From Brasenia schreberi (Eukaryota; Streptophyta; Magnoliopsida; Nymphaeales; Cabombaceae): a stretch of 64,000 nucleotides of DNA. Below, piece by piece: positions 32,296 through 43,399 of the stretch (its first letter is position 1; each line of letters begins with the position of its first letter). The notes under the pieces were generated by a model. That model made no database searches. It was not told the DNA's origin and saw nothing but the letters and a program-made list of their open reading frames with translations. The DNA is taken from the NCBI GenBank assembly GCA_036023115.1, contig JAYKKT010000079.1:9003001-9067000 (forward strand), in the 5' to 3' direction. Position numbers and translations under genes: made by a program.

Positions 32296-32745
32296 TCTTT
32301 CAATTCAAGCACTCTCACACACATTGAGCTTTCGCTCTTATTTGAAAGACCCAAGTAAGGGCCGACCTATACTATTTGGGTTTCATTTCATGTCGTGTGA
32401 GTAAGTCTTTCAATTCAAGCACTCTCACACACATTGAGCTTTCGCTCTTATTTGAAAAGACCCAAGTAAGGGCCGACCTATACTATTTGGGTTTCATTTC
32501 ATGTCGTGTGAGTAAGTCTTTCAATTCAAGCACTCTCACACACATTGAGCTTTCGCTCTTATTTGAAAGACCCAAGTAAGGGCCGACCTATACTATTTGG
32601 GTTTCATTTCATGTGGTGTGAGTAAGTCTTTCAATTCAAGCACTCTCACATACATTGAGCCTTCGCTCTTACTCCCAAGACCTTAGTAAAGGCCTTATTG
32701 CAGTTATATTTGGGTTTCATTTATGTCGTGTGTGTAGTACTTCAA
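32296..32745 (+). repeat. Tandem 110-bp leader repeats (E 5' LTR)
   Basis: Four units; the first three are almost identical, 110-111 bases each, starting TCTTTCAATTCAAGC. Each unit can form GAGC-TTTC-GCTC, a CCC/GGG stem, and GTGTGAG/CTCACAC across the unit border. Confidence 0.92.
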
Positions 32746-32798
32746 TCCAAGCCCTGAAAAAGGCAAAGAGGCGGGGATTTTCGCGCGTCTATAGGGAT

Positions 32799-32816
32799 TG
32801 GCACGCCCGGTGGGAT
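32799..32816 (+). other. Primer binding site of element E
   Basis: TGGCACGCCCGGTGGGAT, five bases after the LTR; last base differs from A and B. Confidence 0.85.
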
Positions 32817-32912
32817 GTGAGCCTTTCAAAAATCGAGTTTTAAAGTAGAAGTCTTGCGAAAATTTTGTAAAAAGGTGTCGTTTTAACTTGTTTTTTTTCT
32901 TTGCTTGTACTT

Positions 32913-32914
32913 AG
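32913..32914 (+). promoter_or_regulatory. Splice-acceptor-like AG in front of gag (E)
   Basis: A long T-run, then CTTTGCTTGTACTTAG, then GATATTTTG; the ATG follows 25 bases later. Confidence 0.45.
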
Positions 32915-32939
32915 GATATTTTGAAAAAGCTTGAAAAGC

Positions 32940-35810
32940 ATGTCAAAATCCAATCCAAGTGAAGTATCGAGCCAAGGCTCATGCGCATCAAGTTCTCACT
33001 CTAGGAGGATTTTCAAAAACAAAATAAAACTAGATGAAATCGAGGATTTGAGAAGGGAGTTTGAGGCCAAAATCGATGCTCTCAGCCAAGAGGCTGAAGT
33101 AGGCGATTCATGTTCATCGAACGGTGAACAAGGGCCTAAAAAGAAATCTGAAAAACCTCGCAAGCAAAAAGAGGCCTCCGTAATGGAAGGCAACCAATAC
33201 CACGAGTCCTTCACACAAAAGGACCGTAAAGCCCTACAGCAGTTGCTAAAAGGGCAGAATAAAAAGAAAAGAAGCTACGCCCTGTCTGATTTCCTTCCTA
33301 TGGACTACGAAACAGACAGTGACGATGAAATACCGAACTTCCATCAGTATGATGGCATGGGAGACCCTAGGTCCCACTTGCAGCTTTTCTCACGTCGAGC
33401 CCATAAGAAGAAAAATGACTCGATGAAATGGGTGTATTGGTTCCCTCTATCCCTTAAGGGCACAGCTGCCAAATGGCTGGCTTCCTACGACTTAAGCCAG
33501 TTCACTACTTTTGAAGAGTTAGCGAACTGCTTCATGCAAAGATTTGCACACAACGTAGAAGTCACGCCGACTCTGAATACCTTAAGGGATACAAAGCAAG
33601 GCATGAACGAAGACGTACATGCCTTCATTATAAGATGGAGGTCACTTTTGGGCCAAGTGTGAGAGCCCATATCCGAAGGATGCGCAATAATGCTCATCCT
33701 GGATAATTTTAAAAGCGAGTTAAAAACCCTTCTCTCGCTCCATGAGATTTCAACTTTCCATAAGTTGATCAAAAAGGCCTCCCTTTTCGAAACCAACTTG
33801 CGAAAAGGGACATACGACCACTTATGGAAAGGAAGTGCCGTTCCAAAAACCCGTTTGGAAAAGCCCATCGCATATGGGCTGCCCACGACGGACAAAGGGG
33901 CAAAGCCCCATAAAATCGCCAATGTCCGGGTGGATCCAGGCATGGCGGGCACTTCCAAAAATTTTGAAAAATTGGAAAATAAGAGGGAGCGAAATTTTCA
34001 AAAACCGGTTGAAAAATGGAAGTATACTCCGCTGGGGCAACCTGTGTCGGAGGTGCTAGACCTCTTACTTGCCCAGGGCATGATAGAACTCCCTGAAATC
34101 CCCGAAGGAGTCACTTCCAAAGGGGGGTATTTAAACCGATTTTGTAAGTATCATCGGCTCAAAGGCCATGATACCAAACGCTGCTTCTCTCTTTTAAATA
34201 AAATCGAGAACTTGATAGCAGAAGGCCGGCTCCAGGTCACTGCGGAACCTGAGCCACCTCAAGCTATCTTCAAGGAACCCTTTCCCAAACACGCCAGTGG
34301 CAGTGGGAAAGGAAAGGAGGTATGTACCCTCACCATTTCCAAGGAACTAGCGCAAAAGCCAGAACCTGGTTGACCTACTTGTGCGCCCATCCTTGTATTA
34401 TACAAGAGGCCCGCCCAAGTCGTCATTCGGGGACCACCAAAAGTGGAAACCCCGGTAAAACCAGTTTTGAAAATCCAAGGTTCTCCTCAGCTCATCCTTA
34501 GAGCCAAGTTTAGCGCAAACCCTAGGCTGGTCGTGGGGGAAGTCACTAGATCCGGGAGGATCTATCAACCCCCGCACCTTCAAGGTGCTCAAAAGGTGGT
34601 CAGTGTGCCTGGCCCCTCAAAAGCATGTATCCCTAGTGGTCTGCCAAAAGCAGATAAGGACAAAGTCGTCCTAAATCCTTATGATTTCGAAAACCACCTT
34701 TCAAAGATTCCTATCCACATGTCTATCCTAGAGCTTATAAAAACCTCGCCTAGGCATAGACTTGTATTAGAGAAAATTCTAGAAAGGGCCAAGGTTGATT
34801 CGAACATAAGTCCAGAATCCTTGTCTGCCCAAGTGGCCTTATTAGGAGCAAAATCGCCTATCACTTTTTCGGAAGATGATGTAGATAGACCCTATGAAAC
34901 CCATAACCAGGCCCTGCATATCGAGGTGGTTCTAAACAACCACTCTCTGGACAGGTGCCTAGTCGATGGTGGAGGAGGGCTCAACATCCTTCCACTTCAT
35001 GTGGCGTACAAAATCGGAGTCACCTTGACTTCAGTGAACCCAAACCCCATCGTTATCACTGGATACGATGGGAATGCGTCTAGACCTTTAGGATCCATCG
35101 AACTCCCAATGGAAACGGGAGGGATCGAACACACGGGAGTGTTCCATGTCTTGGACATCCACCCCCATTATAACCTGTTGCTGGGAAGGCCCTGGATACA
35201 CAGTTTGTGCGCTATGCCATCCACCTTCCACAGGTGTGTCAAGATCCCTTTTGGGGACCAAGTCGTAGTGATCCTAGGTGAGAGTCACCCACAGCTTCAG
35301 GGGATCATAAACTCCCCTTGTTTATCAAGCTCCCAGGCCCATGAGGCTAACCTGGGGCAAATTATGGTTGAGCCACCTCGGCTCGTGTTGAACAACCCTA
35401 GGAAGGTTGTATGTGTGAAGGGGCCGCCCAAAGCAGGCCCCCTCCCGACTTTAATCCTCTTAGGAAAACCCAAGCGTTCCCTATTTCCAAAGCCCCTGGA
35501 CAAGAGGCCATACGAGCCTAATATGGACGATAGCATGTTCCAGGACCACGACTTGTATCCAACCTTTTCAAAAAACAAAAAGTCATGGAACATGTTGTTG
35601 AACATGGGCTACACGCCCTACAAGAGTCTAGGGGCACAAAACCAGGGTCTCCTAGAGCCCATCCTTCCTAGGGCCAACCCAAGCCGATATGGGATCGGCT
35701 ATACTCCCCGAATACCGCCGGAGCCACCTCCTGTGACCACCTGGGTCAAGGGTGCCCCGGAGCCTGTCTTAGAAGAGACCTATGGTTTAGATCTCCTATT
35801 CCGAGTCTAA
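32940..35810 (+). pseudogene. gag-pro: Element E gag-protease, two nonsense codons
   Basis: ATG 32940 (MSKSNPSEV) to TAA 35808-35810 (LLFRV). Gag core, the CKYHRLKGHDTKRC knuckle and the protease motif LVDGGGGLNILP (Asp codon 34965-34967) are present in one frame, interrupted only by TGA at 33660-33662 (Arg of QVREPI) and TGA at 34371-34373 (Arg of PGRPT). Both are CGA-to-TGA changes, the expected outcome of deamination at a methylated CpG. Otherwise almost identical to gag-pro of A and B. Confidence 0.92.
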
Positions 35811-35816
35811 CCCGTA

Positions 35817-38465
35817 GTGTTTTTCCTTTATAGGTATGACGGAAGATCCCTTTTTCTAAAAATACCAAAAACATTTGAAAAACTTAAAATCAAAAAAATC
35901 GAAAAACAAGAAAAACCAAGAACAATGGAAAGACAAAAACTCGAAAAAAGAGTGCTTTGTATAGTTCCCAAAGTTCTTGTTTTACAAAAACCAAAAAAAA
36001 TCAAAAATTTGGAAAATACCAAAAAGATTTTGTACATAGCTGTTCCTGGTAGGACTTTGGCAAAAGAAAAGGATTTCGAAAGAAACGTCGTCTGCATAGC
36101 CAGACCAAAAATTTCGAAATCACTTGAAAATCTAAGTACAAAACCAGGTCATTTTGAAAACCACGCATCAAGTTCCCTTGGGTCTATAGCCCACGAGAAT
36201 GATCAAAACCCAGAAGTGGATCCCCTTGAGGAAGATCCCGCTTCTGAGCTCCCAGAATTTCATAGAATTCTCGATTTTGAAAGACCTTCCCAATCAGTAG
36301 GAGGAGATTTCATAGAGGTGAACCTAGGGGATGATTCCAATCCCAAAACCATCAAAATAGGCGCATGCTTGCATGAAACTGAAAAGTTAGCATTCATTGG
36401 ATTTCTACGAACCTATTTAGATGTGTTTACATGGACGTATGAAGACATGCCGGGCATAGATCCCAGCATAGTCGAGCATCGTCTTCCCTTAGATGCAGGT
36501 GTAAAACCCATAAAGCAGAAGCTTAGGAAAATACACCCGAATGTACACACGCAAGTCAAAGAGGGTTTAGAAGATCTGCTAAAAGCCGAATTTATAAAAC
36601 CCATTGCGTATTCTGATTGGTTGTCAAATATCGTTGTGGTTCGAAAAACCAATGGGAAAATTCGAATATGCATCGATTTCAGAAACCTGAATAAAGCCAC
36701 TCCAAAGGATAATTATCCTTTACCCAACATAGATTTGATAGTCGATAGTACTGCAAATCATGAAATGTTTTCATTCATGGATGGCTATTCAGGCTATAAT
36801 CAAATCAAACTAAGTCCACGAGATCAGGGTAAGACCGCCTTCACAACCCCATGGGGCACGTACTGCTATACAGTCATGCCCTTTGGTTTGAAAAATGCTG
36901 GCGCAACATACCAACGAGCCAAGAACACGATCTTCCATGATCAAATTCATGAGCTTGTAGAAGTGTATGTAGATGATCTCTTGGCGAAATCCAAAACCCG
37001 ATGCCCTCAAAAATGTGTGTTCGAGGTAGAATCAGGGAAGCTTCTAGGCTTTATGGTAAGCCAAAGGGGAATAGAAGTCGATCCCTCTAAGTGTCGAGCC
37101 ATCATAGACATGGCTCCACCCTCCAATCTCACCCAAATCCGTAGCCTCCAGGGTCGATTACAATTCGTGCGCCGATTCATATCGAATCTGGCAACTAGAT
37201 GCGAACCCTTCAACAAATTGTTGAGGAAGGGTACGAAATTCTTATGGGATGATGAATGCCAAAAGTCCTTCGAGAGACTGAAGGCATACTTGGTTAATCC
37301 CCCTGTTTTGAATCCTCCAAAACAAGGAAAACCGCTTTTATTATACATCTCCGTGCATGTAAATGCTTTAGGAGCCCTGTTGGCTCAATACGAGGATGAC
37401 ACCCATAAGGAGTATGCCATCTACTATATTTCGAAAACTCTCTTGGCTTATGAACGAAATTATCAAGCCATGGAGAAGACATGCTTGGCCCTAGTCTGGG
37501 CCTGCCAGAAGTTCAGACACTATTTCCTAGATCATGAGATCTGGATAGTGTCAAAGCTTGATCCAATCAAGCACTTGTTCGAAAAACCCATTCTCACGGG
37601 TAGATTGGGCAAATGGCAACTCCTTCTAATGGAGTATGACCTGAAATACCATCACCAGATCTCCATTAAGGGGCAAGCCCTAGCAGATTACGTGGCTGAA
37701 TTCCCCTTAGAGGACACATATCCCACTCTTGTCGAAATGCCTGATGAAGGCATATTGCAAAACCATTTTCAAAACCACATTTTGGCAAATTCTTTCGAAA
37801 ACCAAGTGTGGAAGATGCACTTCGATGGGGCACGAAACCAACGAGGGGCTGGTGCCGGGATTATCCTAATCTCCCCTGAAAAGGGCGAGATTCCCATAGC
37901 AGTCCGCTTAGATTTCGAATGTTCCAACAACAAAGCTAAGTATGAAGCACTCATACAAGGCTTAAGGATTTTGAAAACTCTAGGGGCATCGTGCATTGAG
38001 GTCTTTGGAGATTCGCTCCTTGTCATAAACCAGGTTTTAAAAATTTGGCAAGTACGTAATGAGAAACTACTTCCATATCACGAGTTGGCCACTCGATTGG
38101 TCCAATCCTTCCAGTCGTGTAAGCTCACACACGTAGGAAGAGAGGACAATGGCATCGCTGATGCCCTCTCCTCCTTGGGTTCAGCCCTGAAGGTCGATCC
38201 CATTTCAGGGACCAGATCTTTGGAAATATGGCATGCGTCCCATCCATCCACACACGACTTGGACATTTGCCAAAACAACCCAGAGTCTATTAGAAAACCC
38301 TGGTTCTATGACATAAAACAATTTTTAGAAAATGGGAATTTACCGAGGATGCCACATCCAAAGATAAGGCATTCATTCGTAAGATTTCGACCCGATACAC
38401 CATTCTGGGTGGGGTCTTATACAAAAAAAGTTTTACCGGCATTCTACTTAGGTGTATTGACCTAG
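35817..38465 (+). pseudogene. pol: Element E reverse transcriptase, RNase H and second RNase H
   Basis: Open for about 880 codons; the first codon is not ATG, and the Met that matches B is at 35925. RT motifs IRICIDFRNLNKAT, FMDGYSGYNQI and YVDDLLAKSK are intact, but just after YVDD, near 37005, 21 codons present in A and B (from CTHIECLQ on) are missing in frame, removing the start of the thumb side. The first RNase H is complete. In the second RNase H the catalytic Glu of AEYEAL is Lys (AKYEAL, about 37938). A one-base change near 38335 shifts the frame before integrase, so the last 45 residues are not genuine. Confidence 0.9.
35832..35833 (+). promoter_or_regulatory. Splice-acceptor-like AG in front of pol (E)
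   Basis: TTTTTCCTTTATAG then GTATGACGG; in E the pol frame happens to be in phase with gag-pro across the single TAA, but not in B. Confidence 0.4.
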
Positions 38466-39547
38466 AGGAGGCTAGGATAGTGATGCACGAGTTCCACGAT
38501 GGAGAATGTGGAGGTCATGTTAATGCCAACATGATGGCAATGAAAATACTTAGAGGGGGCTATTTCTGGTCCGCCCTGAAAAAGGATTGTCACAATCATG
38601 TTAGGAAGTGTCATCCGTGTCAAGTGCATGGGCACGCCATTCATATCCCTTCATCTGCATTGCATTCCGTGGTCAGCCCCTGGCCATTTACCATGTGGGC
38701 GTTTGACATCATAGGCCCAATATTTCCAAAGGCCTCGAATGGGCATCGATTTATTTTAGCAGCCACGGAATATTTCTCCAAGTGGGTGGAAGCCATTTCC
38801 CTAACTAATGTAATGGGGCAACATGTGGTGGCTTTCATCTGGAGGAATATCTTGGCTCGATTTGGGGTTCCACGAGACCTTGTGTTTGATAATGGTACCA
38901 CATTCAAGAATGAGCGGATGGTTAAGTTGTGCAACACGTATGGCATAACTCACCACTTCTCCTCGCCCTACTACCCTCAAGGCAACGGCCAAGCCGAAGC
39001 CACAAACAAGACTCTCATTAGTATTATTGAGAAAACCTTAGAGAAGGGTAGGACATGGCACGAGAAGCTGGATGAAGCCTTATGGGCTTATAGGACTTCC
39101 ATCCGGACTCCCACAAATGCCACACCATTCGAGTTGGTCTATGGCACAAACGTCATTCTTCCCATTCATACCCAACTGCATTCATTCCATACATCTCTAG
39201 CACTCGACCTCCCCCTAGAGACGCTTCAGCATGCTAGGATGGCTGAACTAGATTTGCTAGATGAGAGGCGACTCCTTGCCATGGATCATGCTCGTGTATA
39301 CCGGCAAAGGATAGCCCGACATTATAGCAAACACATGAGACCTCGCCACTTTGAGGTGGGAGATCTGGTCTTAAAAACCATCCACCATCGTGGCCCACAC
39401 CCCCTAGGCAAGTGGCGCCCCAACTGGGATGGACCCTATGTTGTATGAGCAACCACTACGAACAATTCGTATTGGTTGATCGATGTAGCAGGTAGGAATT
39501 TAGCAGATCCTATCAATATTCAATACTTAAAGAAGTATCATGTGTAG
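38342..39547 (+). pseudogene. pol: Element E integrase, frameshift upstream and late stop
   Basis: Coding match to B integrase from about 38342; first in-frame Met 38480. The zinc-binding H/H/C/C, core acidic residues (AFDIIGP, FDNGTTF, NGQAEATNK) and GPY motif are present. TGA at 39446-39448 cuts off the final 33 residues (counterpart end is KKYHV, TAG 39545-39547). Not expressible in phase with RT in this copy. Confidence 0.9.
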
Positions 39548-40714
39548 GATGTGGATTAAATTCCATTTTTCGAAAATTATGGGGATAGCTGCCCTGAGAC
39601 ATGTGAATAAGGTGCAAAGGCAAACTCGTGTGAACCTAAGTGAGAGAATTCGCACTTGTGAAAGAGTGGAGTCTTCAAAATCGTGGTTACATTTCAAAAT
39701 CCTTCTTCTTACAAAGAAAGGCCTAGTTCAACATAGCAAGATACTTGCAAGTAGTACGTGCTATTTCTAAATAGGCTGATCTGGAATGGATCGAGTGTAG
39801 GCTTGGGATAAGTCCTCCCCTCTTCTCTTCTCCTTCCAAAAGGAAAACAAAGGCCCAAAACAAAAGGGAATTTCCCATTCAAAGTCTCTTTCCGAAAGAA
39901 AGAAACCAGAATTTAAAAGAAAAATCGATTCTCTTATGAAAAAGAGGGATTAAAGAAAAAATACTCCCAAAGGGAGACCCTCTATGAAAAGAAGGAAAAA
40001 GAGGCCAAAAAGCTCAAAAAGAGCAGTTTTCCGCCTTCTATGCCTTAAACCACGGGACGCTTCAGAAGGGACCGTGGTGTCTCTTTCCCATCCCTGGCTT
40101 ATCCCAAGCTAAAGCATGGTTCGTTTCGAGGAATCCTAAAGTAAAAATAGGATTTACTTACTTGAATTTCATCTTGTTTGAGAATTCGACGTTTCGAGTA
40201 AGGCATAGGAATTTGAAATGAAGCTTGTCTTCTTATAAAATCTCCGCTAGATAAGCGAGTGTTAAGACTCAAACAAGGGCAAGCACGAAGAGCTCGAGAT
40301 CCTTAGGATCGAGGCTCAAGACAGTTGTCCCTTTTGTAAATAGCTTTTGTAAATAAGTTTTGAAAACCAAACATCGAACAGCATAGGATTTGCTCACTTG
40401 AAGCAATAGACCTTGTAAGTCTCTAAAGTTCGACCACATCTGGTTTCTGGGAGGTCGCCACTCTTGGCACCACACCCATGTCATTTGCATTCCACGCATG
40501 GTACTTGCATAAACATGATCCCATTTAGGACCAGATTCCATGGTAAAACCCTTTGGCGTGATATCTCCTCCTACTAGAGTTTGTAAATTGAGATTTTGCT
40601 AAAATTGGGACGATCCCATATTCTTCGTGGCTAGATCTAGGGAGACATTTAAAGGGGTGTTTGTCATCTTTGTCCTTATCCAAATCGATTTGGACAAGGC
40701 CAAAGAGGGGCATC
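39548..40714 (+). other. Element E noncoding 3' region and polypurine tract
   Basis: Counterpart of 11300-12472 in B. Rich in A/G runs around 39830-40030. Polypurine tract CAAAGAGGGGC at 40701-40711, just before the 3' LTR. The antisense frame seen in B is broken here into two short pieces. Confidence 0.8.
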
Positions 40715-42083
40715 TGTAAACACCCCGAAATCCCACGAATTTCTCAAATTCATCTGGTTTTGTAAAAGCAGCCCCAAAGGGCCATTTTTGAGTCTGGAAA
40801 CCCAGGAGCCTTCCAAACAACCCTGTACATACGTTTTGAACTCTATATTTCGAAAACATACAATATAGCTTTTAAAACCTTTTTAAAACATGTTTTGAAA
40901 CCCCGAAGCGGCTTGGCCTGATCAAGACAGGACCAGGAGAGCTAAGAAGAGCCCGAAACCGGAGCACACGTCGAGCCCGGCACAGCAACTCTTGTATCTG
41001 ATTCACACCCCCAGGATCTCGAACGTCCAAGACCCTGTTCTTATCAAAATATCATTTGAAGTCATCTCCGGAAGGCAGAAACGGAGGCGGACGACCATGT
41101 TGGCGAAGACCCAACGTAGACGGAGTACTGATGCTGTCAGACCCCGCACAAATCGTCCGTTTCGAACCCAGCTCGAAGGAGTCAGAGTTCAGTTTGGATT
41201 GGATCTGGACCATATATATCCAGATCCCAATCCAAACCCATATGTGGATTTGGATTTGGATTTGGATCCAGAGATCCAATCCAATATCCATATCCATGGC
41301 CCACATCACCTTCTCATAAATAGAGGTGGGGCCCACTTGAAATTCACGTGGGATATTGGGCATGAGAGAGAGTGGGGATGGAAAATATCAAGAGTGTTGT
41401 AATTAAGCTTGACTTGTGTGTCAAGTTTGGGGTTAATCATGTGGGTTAGCCTAATTGAGTGGGTTTAAGCTTGTAATTAGCTAAAACCTAACCTAGGGCT
41501 GCACCAACATGAGGTGGTTAAGGTCTATGGGCCATGCAAAGGGAGCTCCTTCACCTAAACCTAACCCAAAACACCTAATCCAAGCCTACCCCCCCTAATC
41601 CACCCCTAATCTGAGCCTAATCACCTAACCCACTCCCCTAATCCCGGCCTAATCCCAACCTAATCACCTAACCCACTTCCCTAATCCTTCCCTAAACCTA
41701 GATTAATTTCCCTAATCCTAGCCTAAACCTAGCCTAATCACCTAACCTAGCTCACTAAACCTCACCCAAAAACCCAACCACCTAACCTAGCCCTAAACCC
41801 CTAAACCACCCCTAGCCCACAATCTACCCAAACCCCTAGTTTTCAAAATATCTGGCCCAACCCTTTCCAGCCCACCTTATCTACATACCACCCTACCTAA
41901 ACCACCTAACCACTACCCCAAGCCCAGCCCTAACCGACCTACCCATCCCTATTTAAACCCCCCCTTTGGGGGCGGGTTTTCTAAGTTGGCCGCCCTCACC
42001 AACCTCAGCCGGGTCCCCTTCTTCCCCAAGTCCAGTCGAGTTCCATCACCTCCCTCCGGTTCCACCTACTCCACCTGCACCGC
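40715..42083 (+). repeat. Element E 3' LTR, first part
   Basis: Starts TGTAAACACCCC; contains the foldback (about 41190-41300), CCTAA-rich tract (41560-41830) and TATA-like box (41950-41957), nearly identical to 30117-31480. Cut after ACCGC at 42083 by S. Confidence 0.96.
42079..42083. repeat. Target site duplication of S, left copy (ACCGC)
   Basis: ACCGC before TGTAGACACGG; identical copy at 45158-45162. The intact 5' LTR of E has a single CACCGCCACC here. Confidence 0.95.
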
Positions 42084-42162
42084 TGTAGACACGGAAAATC
42101 CTCGTCTTCGGGTTCTTAGGCCTGAAGCGAATCTTTTCGTGCTTACGTCGCTTTAAAAAAAA

Positions 42163-42192
42163 GGGCGTGCCAGCTAGCTTTCTCAAGCTAGC
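42163..42192 (-). other. U5 hairpin plus primer-site-like 10-mer (S)
   Basis: Hairpin GCTAGCTT/AAGCTAGC with a 4-base loop, then TGGCACGCCC (sense). Confidence 0.8.
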
Positions 42193-42654
42193 AAAGTAAT
42201 TTTCGAAAATATCTGACTTTTGGGGCGACTGTGGACAAGTGGGTTCTTTTCGTCGCAGACTTTCTTGCACCGGCGCACAAGGGTCAGTCTGTACGCTTTA
42301 GGAAAACTCGTTTTTACACAAACACGACTCTTTTTGAAAACTTGAAAGTGTTTTATCGATTGGTTTTGTCAAATTTGCAACTTTTATACATGGGATCTAT
42401 GCGCTCCTATGTCTCTCGGGTTTTAGCCGATTTTGGCGTGTAGTCGTGTGCATCTAGTGCTCGATTTAAGGCAAGTACTACACGATTTGACCAATCTGGT
42501 TCGATGCAAGTATGCTCCCTATCTCGAGTGTGGCGGATATGCAATGCAAACTCACACAACTTGAAGGGAAAACCCGGAATTTAAAGACATAACAGAAGGG
42601 AAATAGCAGAAAGGGAAATAGCAGAAAGGGAAATATAGCTATATCTTAGATGCG

Positions 42655-42990
42655 GAAGGGAAAATATATATAGCTATATCTTAAGAGCGAGAAGGCTCAA
42701 TGTGAGTGAGTGCTTTGAGTGTATAAATTGAAAGGGCAACTCACACGACTTGAACCTTAAAAACCCAGCTGAAAGGGGAAATACGTATATATATGTAAGA
42801 GCAGAAAGGCTCAATTGTGAGTGAGTGCTTTTGAGTGTATAAAATGAAAGACAACTCACACAACTTGAACCTTAAAACCCAGCTGAATGTATATAAATAG
42901 AACTATATCTTATGGGCTGTTGAGGCCCGTTTTGTGTGCAAAAAGGTGTGCAGATAAGAGCAGAAAGGCTCGAGTGTACGTGTGTGATTC
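42655..42990 (-). repeat. Diverged leader-repeat units (S)
   Basis: Three units with GAGCC-loop-GCTC stems and CTCACTCACA-type blocks; looser copies of the 110-bp units in the other LTRs. Confidence 0.7.
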
Positions 42991-43098
42991 GTGTTTCAAA
43001 CCATAATATTACATCCCGAGGGGAGACTACGCTCCATTATTACAACCCCGTATCAAATTGAATTGAATTTGAAACAACGTAAAGAACCAGATTCGAGC

Positions 43099-43104
43099 AC
43101 TTAC
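43099..43104 (-). promoter_or_regulatory. Splice-donor-like GTAAGT (S)
   Basis: Sense AAGACGA then GTAAGTGCTC; second-donor position, kept although flanks are unlike the other LTRs. Confidence 0.38.
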
Positions 43105-43399
43105 TCGTCTTTTGCTTGGGCTTCCTTTTTCAGCGAAACCTGACCTTGGATATAGTCGTTGGATGGACTTTCCTCTGCGAGATGACCAGCTGCGTAGAAG
43201 GTTGATCCTAGATCGTGACTTGGGCTAGATTGACAAGTTAATGCACTATGGGTTTCGGGCTTAGATATGATAGATCTAGGGTGAAAAACTAACGGATCTG
43301 AGTTAGGTCTAGGTGGTTTTGTTTTGGTCGAAGGTTAGCTCAAGGCTCTAAGGGGAAAATCTGACCAGCTAGTGGTCGAGTTAGGGGATGTCTAAGGAA

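Larger units (their letters stand above)
30117..32793 (+). repeat. Element E 5' LTR (about 0.7 kb deleted near its end)
   Basis: Begins TGTAAACACCCC, ends CGCGTCTATA (TA instead of CA). Length 2677 against about 3388 in the 3' LTR; the missing part corresponds to about 46413-47133 and takes out the last repeats, the U5 hairpin and the 10-mer. Contents: foldback 30594-30697, CCTAA-rich tract 30955-31250, TATA-like box, donors, mini-exon block and four array units. No gene. Confidence 0.95.
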
